Below, piece by piece: positions 35,240 to 45,980 of a stretch of 64,000 bases of DNA. How positions within the stretch are numbered: position 1 is the stretch's first letter; each line of letters opens with the position of its first letter. The position numbers and the translations under genes were made by a program. The notes under the pieces are model-generated. The model did no database searches, had not been told where the DNA came from, and saw nothing but the letters and a program-made list of their open reading frames with translations. The stretch is from the NCBI GenBank assembly GCA_024704765.1, contig JAKMXF010000305.1, forward strand, positions 286,682 to 350,681, in the 5' to 3' direction. Source of the DNA: Oopsacas minuta. Its lineage: Eukaryota; Porifera; Hexactinellida; Lyssacinosida; Leucopsacidae.

Positions 35240-35718
35240 TTCGAGTTCTGATTTGAGAGGAGTTGGATAAACGATTTTCAATTCAAGCCATGAAAATATT
35301 GAAAAGTCTTGATAGATTTAATCCCAAAAGCGAGTATTTTTTTAATCTTAGTGAGCTGAAGCAATTATTAGAACATTATTCGGGTATCATGCTGAACAAT
35401 GAAATTTCCCTACAATCTGAGTTGTTAAGATTACAAGCGTTTAATGTAGATAGTTTAGAAGAACAAAAAACATGAATCCAGAATTTTCCCAATACAAAGA
35501 CATTGATTCATTTGAGAATTTCGTTATCAGTTTCAAACACATCTGTTGAACAAACCTTTTCTTACATAAATAGACTAACTGATCCAAAAGAGCGAAGCGA
35601 TCTCGCAGTTTTGGCCTTTAATACGGATATAGCTAAGAATATAAATATATATACTAATCGAAGCTTTTGCCACGAAAGAAAGAAGAGTAGCAAGGAACAA
35701 TTAATTAATTATTGCTAA
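35240..35718 (+). pseudogene. hAT transposase C-terminal fragment
   Basis: An open frame at 35263-35475 with helical, leucine-rich sequence (FFNLSELKQLLEHYSGIML) is followed, after one stop, by SLSVSNTSVEQTFSYINRLT and DPKERSDLAVLAFNTDI (35510-35640). This matches the hAT dimerisation motif (LPVSNAS.ER.FS.L..IKT ... L..L..L...). Only the C-terminal fifth of a transposase is present. It is a different family from the hAT at 52-54 kb, judged by the motif. Confidence 0.65.
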
Positions 35719-38150
35719 TTATGAACTTCCAATTAGTTCATATTACTTTATTGATAACAAACATATGGTTATATCTGTTATGTTTTGTATTGTAATAAGC
35801 AACTTGGGTTATTCGGAAAATGGAAATTGCAGACCCCCAGTAAATGTCGCATGGATGCGTGCCTGTTTAAGCTCGCAGGGGAGGTCCAGGGTCTAACCCC
35901 CTGCCAAACAAGCTCTATTTGGGACCGCTCTGTTGGAATGTTATAAGCATTCCCACAGAGTTATTCCAAAAATTAGGTGAAGTCGAAACAGGTATTTCTT
36001 ACACAGGGTTTTCTTACTGTATTTTCTTGTTCATAATGTGAGAATGTAGGATTTGTAATCATTTTCCATCGGTTTGTTCTCATGAATTTCCGTGAAAATA
36101 AATAGTAACAAATGACCGGTTTCTACAGTATACATAGGTTTTGATTCAACTTGGACAAACCAATTATTATGTAAGTCTGTTTTGTGGTGCTGATATGACT
36201 TCAACGCGCACGTAAGTGAAGCAAAAGCAGTTCGAAGTTCAAAATATGTTACATACCAGAGAATCGCTGAGGTGAGAGTAAGATGAGAGAGATAGGACCG
36301 AATTTCTATATAAAGCACATTTATAACCAATGGGTTGCGGCAATAAAATTATGGTTCTGACGCCGCTGATATTAGATACTAATATACAACCAGAATAATT
36401 GTGTTTTATAGTATAGATAAATCTAGTAATCGACGCTCTTCCCACAATTTTGGAGTTATACGTGTAATAAAAGCCGCAACAGATCTAATGGTGATCTAAA
36501 ACTTAAATCATGCATAGAAAAGAAAGGATTAAATATGGCCAGAGAACAGAAAAGGAGTGTAGCATGGGTATCTTAATAGTATATAGCTAGTACGAGAATA
36601 AAAAGGATTGGTACTAAGGACAAAGACATTACAATCATTTGAAACAAGAGAGTGAAAATATGGCTAATCATACATGACAAAATCATAGAGAAAATATGTG
36701 AATATGATAAACAAATGATCTATCATGTGGGGAAATGTACAGTCAAAGCACATACTAATTGTGTCACAGAATCGTAACTATAGACATTTCTATGGATTCA
36801 CCAAGGATTACTTCAAGTCACTTAAATTTGATAGACAATCATTATATTCTAAATAATATCAAATTGGTACATTTGGCTGGAATAAATGTATTGTTGAATG
36901 ATAGTATTCAACATAAGTCATCTCATCTAATTATTCCGAGTTTGAAATGACGTCATGTGCGTGGTGAAAACGGCCTTATGTTATTCAAAATGCCCCATTC
37001 AAGCTCTGATTAGGATTATTAGTGAGTCTACAATTGCAAAATGAATATCAAGCGATCTCAGAAGTTGATAAATACAATATGAAATTTTTGTAAATATGAA
37101 GTTGTCACGCGATTGAGCTATATTAGATACTATGGCAACTCCATAGTCGTTAGAGTTATGGTTATATCAATATGTACTAAACATGCTATTTCTCATACCC
37201 TTGTAATACATCATGATAAGATTTCACTTAATGATGTGAAGTAATCGTGAATATGCACATAATTGGTCACTATGTAGATAACACAATATTGCATAAAGAT
37301 ATTAGTGTGGTATTGTTAGCAACATATACGATTATAACCAAACAGATAATGTCATTTCGAACTGGGAATAGTTGCATGACATGGCCTTTGTTGCTTAGCA
37401 TATATCAATAATACATCTATTCGATCCCAAATGTAATAATTTGATATTATTGAGTATAATAAGATTGTAACTCAAATTATATAGACTTGATACAATCCAT
37501 GGCGCAGGAAAATTTGTACAGGAATATCAGTGAACAGGCTATAATAAGTAGGCTGGGTAATAGTATCATGGATTGATTAAATGTATCAAATATCTGAATT
37601 GAAATTTGCAAACATCAAAAAATGATCTTGTCAGCATAAATTATGGAGAAATTTTGGAATTATATCATGTGTTATTTTAATTTTCAGATAATGAGCTAAT
37701 AATATATTGGACCACATGTGTGGTATACCAACAAATATATTGACTTCAAGTGAAATCTGATGCATAACTAGAACCTATGTATATGAATTACATTAGATCC
37801 AATATAAACATTAGGGGGATATTCAGATGAGTTATAATCCATATACATACCACTTGTGGCACAAGTGGCAGAGATAGAAAAAGATTCGTGGAAATTTTCA
37901 CAAATGACTTCAAAGGCAAGATTTCCCACAAAATAAAGATTCAAGGTTGTAACTCTATTATTCAAATTATAGCTACGTGTTTAATAAAATCTATAAGTTT
38001 GCAAGATCAAGTTATGAAAATGTCGGACCAAGGTGCAACTATCAGACCCAAATTAAGTATGTGAGCCAAATTTCATGAGTAACAGGCTGCTAGATATAGC
38101 ACGACTGGAGTAAACACAGAGGGAGATTATCCTAACACTAGATGAAAAAC
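35719..38150. other. No gene seen (DOCK intron)
   Basis: Mostly AT-rich. A GC-richer non-coding patch at 35830-35960 carries many CCCC/GGGG words like those of hAT-type MITEs. A splice-bounded 37.8-37.97 kb segment was considered as an exon and rejected. Confidence 0.5.
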
Positions 38151-38316
38151 CTTAGTTATCCTAAATTCGTCTCGAGTCAGAGGTGTAGTTGGCTTTAAAT
38201 CTTTGAACTCAGGTCTTAAGAATCTCTGCATATCACCTTCTTTAACAAGCAGTGCTGTAGTACTTTTATAAACCATCATATCGTGATCACCATCACCAAT
38301 TAGGGTCCCATCATTC
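38151..38316 (-). CDS. DOCK exon: end of DHR-1 domain
   Basis: The acceptor CTAG precedes 38316 and the first G completes AGG (Arg) with the previous exon, giving LMR-NDGTLIGDGDHDMMVYK. The counterpart in DOCK1 is DDGTTLRDGEHDLIVYK. The rest, up to LTRDEFRITK, is the variable linker before the next conserved motif. The donor AAG|gttttt is weak, but it keeps phase 0 into the next exon, and the linker length (43 residues from VYK to RESF) is close to that of DOCK4. The exon sits next to a repeated ORF family element (38.8-40.4 kb) in the intron upstream. Confidence 0.85.
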
Positions 38317-38814
38317 CTAGATAGGAATAGATAAAAGATAAACCGATGAGAAAATAAAGTGAAAAAAGTACAAGAGCTAACTTGAAAAAGACTAAAGATT
38401 AGTTAAACTCAGGCATAACACAAATAACACAAGTGAACAAAATTTAACTTCATTTTCTCATCAAGTATTAGATTGACATTTTCTAAGCTAGTTTTTTACG
38501 CTGAATTCAAATCTGCTTTCAGATTCTTTCAAGCACGTCCAGTTTTTTTCCATCTACAAGTCAACGATTTTTATGTATTTCCTAAATTTTCCTGTTATTT
38601 TATTGTAGTGGCTGTCTTTGTATCTTCTTACATGATAGCCATCTGAATAAATCAACGTTTCGATGTTTTAGATTAATGCCAAGATAATATCAGTTATTAT
38701 CCTAGCTCTTACATATAATTACTCACATTCATGCATGTATCAACTACTCACAAACTAAGGGGAAATACATATCCATCTAGAAGTATAAAGGTAGCTAACT
38801 AAATTAAAAGTGTT

Positions 38815-40370
38815 GAGAGTACGACTTCCTTTTATATATCTTCTTGGGATTATCTCTGAAAAGCCTCTAACAGTAATCGGACATCATGCCCACATTCCAG
38901 AAACCTTGGTATCGGGTTTCCATCTCCTGTATGTCTTGGTGGAATCTCTCACCCTGTTCATCACTTACAGCACCAAGGTTCTCAGGGAAAAAATCAAGGT
39001 GAGAGTGCAAGAAATGAAGTTTTAGCGACATGCGACAGCCCATCTTCTCGTATGCGTTAAGCAAGGTTTCCACTCCTTCTCTGTAGTTGGACGACTTCTT
39101 GTTGCCCAAAAAGTTTTCACAAACCCATTTGAAAGAATTCCAAGCACTCATTTCTAATTCGGATAATGTCTTCTCGAAATCTGGATCTCTGAATACTTGT
39201 CTGATTTGTGGTCCTACAAATACTCCCTCTTTTAACTTTGCCTCACTTAGTTTCGGAAATTTGCCTACCAAATGCAGAAATCCTGCTGAATTTGTTTTGC
39301 CCATTGTTTCAACGGATGTTTTCATTAATCCAAGTTTAATATGATGTGGGGGTAAGAAAACTTTGTTTGGATCTACCAATGGCGAATGCTGTAAATTGGT
39401 TTTCCCACTTCATAGGTTCTCTTCGGCCAATCACATTTTTTATAATGTTCACCAGTTGCTCGGCTGTCCCATAGACATAGGAAACAACAATACTTTGTAA
39501 AACCTTGTTACAAGCCCATCAATAGTCCGATTATCTTAAGATCATCCCAGATACTCCATATATGTGTTCTATACTGTATTGCCTCCAAAACTTCCTGCAA
39601 ATTGACGAAGGTTTCTTTGAGATAGACCGAGTGAGCAATTGGAACGCCAGGCTTTAGATTTCCGTTATGCAACAGAACAACTTTCAAACTGCGTTTTGAC
39701 GAGTCGATGAAAAGGCGCCAATCAGAGGAAGAATGTTCTTGTAATAGGTTTGCATAGAGTTCCTCGATATCATTACAATAGCACAGTGGACCATCAGTGG
39801 TGTAGTATTGAGCGAGATCGAAATTTCGCTTGCGATAGTGGGATACTAGGACATCTTTGTCGAGTAAGTTTTTCTGTTTAGCCTGGATGCAAGGAGTTCA
39901 GCTTTGTCTTTAGATAAGTCTAGATCCCTGACCAGGTCATTCAATTCTCCCTGTGTAAATGTTTGTGGCTCTAGTAATTCATCTTCCGGGACATAATTAC
40001 CAGCTGTAGAATCTGCATGAACATCTTCCACCATATCAGACCCGATTTTAATTTGCTGTGGCTTGGGAATTGGGATTGGTAATGAGATGTGTGGAATTGG
40101 CCTGCGAGCAGAATCCAAGTCTGGGTAAACAAGAGCGTGTTTATTCTTGGCTGAGAATCCTGTAGTGTCGATAAGGCAAAGTAACAATCATCAAGGTGAT
40201 TTTTCTGTTCCCTTCATACCATGGGTATTGCAAATGGCATTGAAACTTTCCTTTTGTTCAACCAATCACATAGTCCACTTGAACAAGAAGTGCATATAAC
40301 ATGTGGTGCCCATTACTTGCCTTGGTCACCAAGTAGACATTCGAAGTACAATTTGTGTATGTTTTTTAAT
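38815..40370 (-). pseudogene. Unclassified repeated ORF family, copy 2
   Basis: Read right to left: WLNKRKVSMPFAIPMVW-like text and a C-x2-C motif (CYFCLVDTTGF-type, about 40170-40240), KHALVYPDLDSARRPIPH, an acidic linker with VPEDELLEPQTFTQGELNDL and VRDLDLSKDKAELLASRLNR (39850-40150). Next are VLVSHYRKRNFDLAQYYTTD with GPLCYCNDIEEL (39745-39850), RLFIDSSKRSLKVVLLHNGN (39670-39735), and IWDDLKIIGLL (about 39530-39570). The last 170-codon piece (38867-39379) has HHIKLGLMKTSVETMGKT, SLKLHFLHSHLDFFPENLGA and VSDEQGERFHQDIQEMETRY. A TGG-to-TAG stop follows DYC. Frameshifts lie near 39380-39480, 39845 and 40190. No known domain name fits. Confidence 0.7.
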
Positions 40371-40515
40371 TGATTTGTGATTGGTCGTCTTTGTGATTTT
40401 ACGCAAAAAGACCACAAACGTAACAGAAATTGTCGGGATGAGTTCTACAATTACGATGCATGTTTATAATTTGATTTCCTTGAATTCAAATAAGTAAAGT
40501 CATTTATATTCCAGA

Positions 40516-42511
40516 TACAGTAGAATCTCCCTAAGTGGGGTGTCTGGGAAGCACTGCTAAAATTTTGCACACCACTTCTGACAATAATTTTTTTTAAATT
40601 TCATTAAGTGTTGTCCTAGATTTTATATGATTTATGGCTACTGTTCATAAAACTCAACTAAGTTTAAAGAGGAAGGTCGAAATTGCCCAGGATCTATCCA
40701 AAGGAATGAACCAGTTAGATGCTGTAAAAAATACAAGGCCTCCAACGTACTGTGTCTAGGATTGGTAAGGAAAAGGAACGATGGGTAGCTATTAATTTTG
40801 AAACACTAGATAGTGCTCCTCGCAAAGGTACGAAAGAAAGCGTATAGTCAAGGTTAAGTCTATTGAAGTGGATGACAAACTTGTTGAGTATATCGTGAGA
40901 GCCCGAGATTTAAATGCTATTGTAACTGGTCCAATTATACAAAATAGTGCCACAATGATTTCGAAGAAGCTGCCCAATTTAGATGGTTTTAGTGGCTCTA
41001 ATGGCTGGTTAGAAAGGTTCCGAAGCCGCAATAGAATTGTAAGTAGAGCTCTCCAAGGAGAAAGAGCGTCAGCTCCTATGAATGCTGTTGAGGAATTCAA
41101 GAAGATATTACCTACTCTCCTTAAAGGTTATGACAAAAAAGATGTTCTAAATGGTGACGAGGTTGGTCTTTATTGGGAACAAAGTGGAAAAAGTTCAGCA
41201 AGGCACAGACCCTGCAGGAAGTAAAGTCAGCAAGAAGAGGATTACTGTGTTCATTGTTGCTGCTATGGATGGACATATGGAGCAAATGATTGTTATTAAT
41301 CAGTATTTAAAACCAAGAGCATTCTCTAGAATTCACTACGACACTAATAAACTCCCGGTATGCATGCAATGGAAAGCGACTCCCAAAGGATGGATGAATT
41401 CTACTATTTTCAAGGAGTGGCTTTTATATTTAAATACAACAATTGAAACACAGAAACGGAATGTCTTACTCTTTCTTGATAATTTTTCCGGTCATGATTG
41501 TGGATTCGAATTAGCAAAGGAATATCTAACTCATGTCCGTGTTGAATGGTTACCACCGAATTGTACATCTCTGTTACAACCTGTCGATCAAGGGATCGGT
41601 AACGCTTTGAAAATTAGATATCATAAATACCTCCATGAACACATGTCTAAGATGATTTTCATTGATAAACATGCCATGGAAGGCGTCGATATGTTGCGTG
41701 CATTTGTTTGGCTTGGTAGGGTTTGGAATTCTTTACACAGTACATCCACTGTTTCTCGTTGTTTTGAGAAAGCTGGTTTCCGCTTTGAATCAGATAATGA
41801 AATCATTCCAGATCTAATTTCAGATGTTGTAAATCATGATGAGCAGGTATCCTTGATCAAGAAGTTTTAATAGCTGGTCCACCTGCAGTTGTAGACACTG
41901 ATCAAGTTCTAGAAATGATTGAGTTGTTCGATGCTAAAGAAAATCAAGTTGGAAATGCAGAAGAACAGGATGACCTTGGTGCTAAACCTGAAATTGAAAT
42001 AAATGAAGAACAGGTAGACCTAGAACTAGGTAGTCGTCCAATAAGTACAAAAGAAGCCATGTTGCGTTTATCTGAACTCGAAAAGTATTTTGAACACAAA
42101 GGAATGGATGATGAAGTAGCATGGGTTATCTCAGTTCAAGATAAAATCCTGGAAAGGGTACAGGCTAATCTGATTCAACCATCAATTGACGTTTATCTGT
42201 TGAAGAAGAATAATGAAATTTAAGTGGTGTAGGAAGGATACTATCCTAGTATTGAATTACTTTTAGCATATAGTAGTGATATTTAATGATATATATTCAC
42301 CCCACTTAGGTACCCCGCTTTGGGAAATACCCCATTTTGGATACCCCACTTTGGGAATACAAGATGTAAATTTTGTATACAATATTGTTTAAAATTTCAG
42401 CAGGCGCACCCCACACCCCACTTCAGACAAAAATCCCACTTTGGGAGGTTCATTTAGTGTAGTTTACTAAACACACCAATTGTACACCCCACTTTGGGAG
42501 GTTCTACTGTA
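40516..42511 (+). mobile_element. pogo/Tigger-family element with both ends
   Basis: The left end reads TACAGTAGAATCTCCCTAAG TGGGGTGT and the inverted right end TACAGTAGAACCTCCCAAAG TGGGGTGT: 28 bp with three mismatches and terminal TA. Length is about 2.0 kb. Subterminal copies of CCCACTTTGGGA cluster at 42300-42500 (at least four) and may be transposase binding sites. It contains one plus-strand transposase gene. Confidence 0.92.
40634..42223 (+). pseudogene. Tigger-type (CENP-B-like HTH + DDE) transposase
   Basis: The start ATG at 40634 opens MATVHKTQLSLKRKVEIAQD, the first CENP-B-type helix-turn-helix. This part then breaks (stops and frameshifts about 40740-40850). From 40868 comes the second DNA-binding domain (ISKKLPNLDGFSGSNGWLER, FRSRNRIVSRALQGE). 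The catalytic core shows NGDEVGLYW, LLFLDNFSGHDC and LLQPVDQGIGNALK, i.e. three Asp. One frameshift near 41160-41220 links the first two parts and another near 41868 leads to the acidic C-terminal tail (AMLRLSELEKYFEHKG, ending LLKKNNEI). CENP-B and jerky proteins derive from this family. Decay is light. Confidence 0.88.
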
Positions 42512-43005
42512 ATTGAATCAAAATAGGCATGCTCATATAGCAATTTAGTAATTAGGTAATACTATACTATTGAAAAATGGATATTGGATTTCAGAATAAC
42601 TAGACGTGCTAGAGAAATTCTGATTGCAGATTCGAGTTCAGCATTCAAACGTATGCTAAGATAAATGTATGTGATCTCTGATGAGAAATCTTGTTGAGTT
42701 GTGTAATTATTGAGAGTAGCGAAGCTTGGCTACATAGGATACCCTACAATGGCCATATGAATCATTCTACAGGGGATTAAACAAGTTCAATAGCAAGGGT
42801 CTGGGCTAAATTCTTATCTAATCTATAAATTTAAAACACTATTATAGAACTAAAACTATGATATATCCTTTGGTAGTAATAATGTTGTTATAATTGACCA
42901 CCATTTGTTGGCACAACCAGCAGCAGTCACAATCAAATAACATTTACGAAACCAGAATATTTATGCGAAATCTGCAGTTCAGACTATTGCAGACATAGCA
43001 GGAGA
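42512..43005. other. No gene seen
   Basis: Short AT-rich spacer between the Tigger element and the third maT element. Confidence 0.4.
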
Positions 43006-43129
43006 TACAGGGTGGCTCCAAAGTTCTGATACAAACCATTTTGTCTATAATATTTATTCAGCATGACCTACATTATTGATTCTCTATATATAATTAATAC
43101 ATACTATTAGGAAGAGATTGCCTAGTTAT

Positions 43130-43406
43130 TTATTCAATATAACCACCCTTTTTGGAAATGACAGCCCTGAGTCTGTTCGGGAATCCTTCTACTGCGGCAC
43201 GCAGAGTTTCTTGGGGTATCTTCTCCCATTCTCGACACAAGGAAATCTTTAGAGAGCTAACTGTGTTGTGTGACACAGAACAAGCCTTGTTTTCCAAGAT
43301 AGACCATACAGAATAGTCCATGGGATTTAAATCGGGACTGTATGGTGGCCATTCATCCTTATGTATAAAATTGGGAATATTGTGCTTCAGCCAATCTTGG
43401 GTGGTA
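43130..43406 (-). pseudogene. maT-like transposase, C-terminal part before the gap
   Basis: The minus-strand frame reads TTQDWLKHNIPNFIHKDEWP, YSPDLNPMDYSVWSILENKA, LKISLCREWEKIPQETLRA and AVISKKGGYIE. This is the third catalytic Asp and the C-terminus of the same transposase type as at 22.8 kb, with no stop in the visible part. The two other catalytic residues and the DNA-binding region would fall in the unsequenced stretch. Because the rest is unknown it might be intact. The visible sequence right of the gap (44391-44516) is untranslated-looking. Confidence 0.85.
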
Positions 43407-44390
43407 NNNNNNNNNNNNNNNNNNNNNNNNNNNNNNNNNNNNNNNNNNNNNNNNNNNNNNNNNNNNNNNNNNNNNNNNNNNNNNNNNNNNNNNNNNNNNN
43501 NNNNNNNNNNNNNNNNNNNNNNNNNNNNNNNNNNNNNNNNNNNNNNNNNNNNNNNNNNNNNNNNNNNNNNNNNNNNNNNNNNNNNNNNNNNNNNNNNNNN
43601 NNNNNNNNNNNNNNNNNNNNNNNNNNNNNNNNNNNNNNNNNNNNNNNNNNNNNNNNNNNNNNNNNNNNNNNNNNNNNNNNNNNNNNNNNNNNNNNNNNNN
43701 NNNNNNNNNNNNNNNNNNNNNNNNNNNNNNNNNNNNNNNNNNNNNNNNNNNNNNNNNNNNNNNNNNNNNNNNNNNNNNNNNNNNNNNNNNNNNNNNNNNN
43801 NNNNNNNNNNNNNNNNNNNNNNNNNNNNNNNNNNNNNNNNNNNNNNNNNNNNNNNNNNNNNNNNNNNNNNNNNNNNNNNNNNNNNNNNNNNNNNNNNNNN
43901 NNNNNNNNNNNNNNNNNNNNNNNNNNNNNNNNNNNNNNNNNNNNNNNNNNNNNNNNNNNNNNNNNNNNNNNNNNNNNNNNNNNNNNNNNNNNNNNNNNNN
44001 NNNNNNNNNNNNNNNNNNNNNNNNNNNNNNNNNNNNNNNNNNNNNNNNNNNNNNNNNNNNNNNNNNNNNNNNNNNNNNNNNNNNNNNNNNNNNNNNNNNN
44101 NNNNNNNNNNNNNNNNNNNNNNNNNNNNNNNNNNNNNNNNNNNNNNNNNNNNNNNNNNNNNNNNNNNNNNNNNNNNNNNNNNNNNNNNNNNNNNNNNNNN
44201 NNNNNNNNNNNNNNNNNNNNNNNNNNNNNNNNNNNNNNNNNNNNNNNNNNNNNNNNNNNNNNNNNNNNNNNNNNNNNNNNNNNNNNNNNNNNNNNNNNNN
44301 NNNNNNNNNNNNNNNNNNNNNNNNNNNNNNNNNNNNNNNNNNNNNNNNNNNNNNNNNNNNNNNNNNNNNNNNNNNNNNNNNNNNNNNNNN
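43407..44390. other. Assembly gap (984 Ns)
   Basis: Run of N. Any reading frame drawn across it is meaningless. Confidence 1.
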
Positions 44391-44518
44391 AAATTGAAAT
44401 AATATTTGTTAGGAAGCGTATAAGGTATGTCATGGGAGAGCAAACCATTGAGAATACTTCCTGATAATGGTTGTATATTAATCATGATTTTGTATCAGAA
44501 CTTTGGAGCCACCCTGTA

Positions 44519-45529
44519 CATCAACATATTTAACCGATAGCATCTGACATTTAACAATAAACAGAAAAATCCAAAAGTAATATTGAAATTCAACTCCCTT
44601 TGACTCTCAAATCCAATTTCCGGTGAACAGCTAAGTTAAGGCTACGTCGTATATAATTACTAATACGCAAAAATGAATTCATAATATGGTAGCGAGCAAT
44701 CAATTTTAATTATTATAATAGTAGTATACTAATATGTATAACACAAACATATGCCGTCATAATAATGGTAGCAACACATAACCAATCAATGAAATGTGAA
44801 TTCTGTACTTTCAGCATTAAGTACCAAAGTCACTAGGTCCAGCGGGTATTCAAAGCTTAGAGAAATTCCAATTTCAGTGCTCTAGTTCCTGTATAATATC
44901 GATGGATATTCGCAATTTCTTTGGTCCAACTCCTCCAAGTCAGTTAGTCCTTGACTATTAGAAATCAGTAGTCATTAAGAGAGTGGAGAAGATTCAACAA
45001 GTGAATCACCACATTCCAAGAGATAATGTGTAGTAACATCATCCGCTGCCACATCACGAAAGAAACAAGAACATGGAGAAATATTTCTCATTGCTTGAAT
45101 GCGATAGCAACATATTACTTATAAGATGAATTTTGATAAATAATAAGAAGCGATAAAACCAGGAAGCATTCTTCAAAAGGGAAGTGGAGATGTGTGGATC
45201 AAAAAATCACTCCAGAATTGGAAAAGGTAGTTCAAAAGATGAAAGTAGATGCCAGCAGTGAATCCCACTTGAGATAAGTTAGAGGAAAGTAGATACGTAG
45301 TAACTAGTGGACAAATACTTATATCCGAGGTACAATGTTTCGAAGTTTCTGCGGGAAGCAAGACCCGAAAGTCATCGAAGCAATTTTCGCTGGTTCAACT
45401 GGCTTGTGTTGAATCTACAAACAGCACTGAGGGGATCAAATAATTATATACAACCAAGGAACGGATATTTCTGGGGATGAACACCTCCGAAATATTTCTT
45501 GACACAATATTGAATTTCTAAATTGTATT
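44519..45529. other. No gene seen
   Basis: AT-rich, no recognisable coding sequence. Confidence 0.4.
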
Positions 45530-45980
45530 TACAGTAGAAAATCTATAAGTGGGGTGGTTGGGACAGCGAGTCTTCTGATATCACACTATTTCCCTCTTAA
45601 ATTTTGAACAACAATTCTCCTTTGAAGAGATGTAAAGAGAGAATCTGTATAGCCACCTCCTCGAGGGTATATTGATTTTGAGCTCCCAAGGTTACCAATC
45701 GAATATCAAGTTTTTTAGAGAAATCCAAAGAATTAAATAGATTATTGTTATAAATAAGTGTTTTCAAACAAATGTAGGCAAATAGATAATTATAGAATAT
45801 ATAAATTAGAATTACAGCTTATAGAGGTAAATTCTAAAGTTGGATGGTATTGTCAATCATAAAGTATCCCACATTCACCACTCCCCGCTTAAAGAGGTCG
45901 TTGCTAATGAATGAAAGTCGAACATATATCCCCGGTTATGGAGATCCCCAATTATAGAAACCCCACATATCTAGGTTGTA
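45530..45980. mobile_element. Tigger-like MITE (about 450 bp)
   Basis: The left end TACAGTAGAAAATCTATAAG TGGGGT resembles the left end of the Tigger element at 40516. The inverted right end is TACAACCTAGATATGTGGGG. Inside are words such as CCCCGCTTAAAGAGGTCG and ATCCCCGGTTATGGAGATCC that recall Tigger subterminal repeats. Non-coding. The ends match only partly. Confidence 0.5.

Larger units (their letters stand above)
43006..44518 (-). mobile_element. DD37D maT-like element, copy 3, containing the gap
   Basis: The left end TACAGGGTGGCTCCAAAGTT plus CTGATACAAA is matched exactly, inverted, at the right end (TTTGTATCAGAACTTTGGAG plus CCACCCTGTA), about 30 bp, with terminal TA. The gene inside runs on the minus strand. 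The N run occupies 43407-44390. Related complete elements here are 1315-1316 bp, whereas this one is 1513 bp with the Ns, so the gap is probably drawn about 200 bp too long. Confidence 0.9.

Noticed and set aside
37800-37965. Splice-bounded minus-strand segment (VTTLNLYFVGNLAFEVICEN ... ATCATSG) that looked like a DOCK exon before the LTQN motif.
   Set aside because: The exons at 38.15-38.3 and 29.75-30.03 kb join directly in phase 0 with the right DOCK linker length. This segment would add about 36 residues and end in phase 1, breaking the frame. It could only be an unused or alternative exon.
43130-44485. Long open frames of 350-450 codons across the gap on both strands.
   Set aside because: They are open only because N codons cannot be stops. 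Only the C-terminal 92 codons on the minus strand are real transposase sequence.
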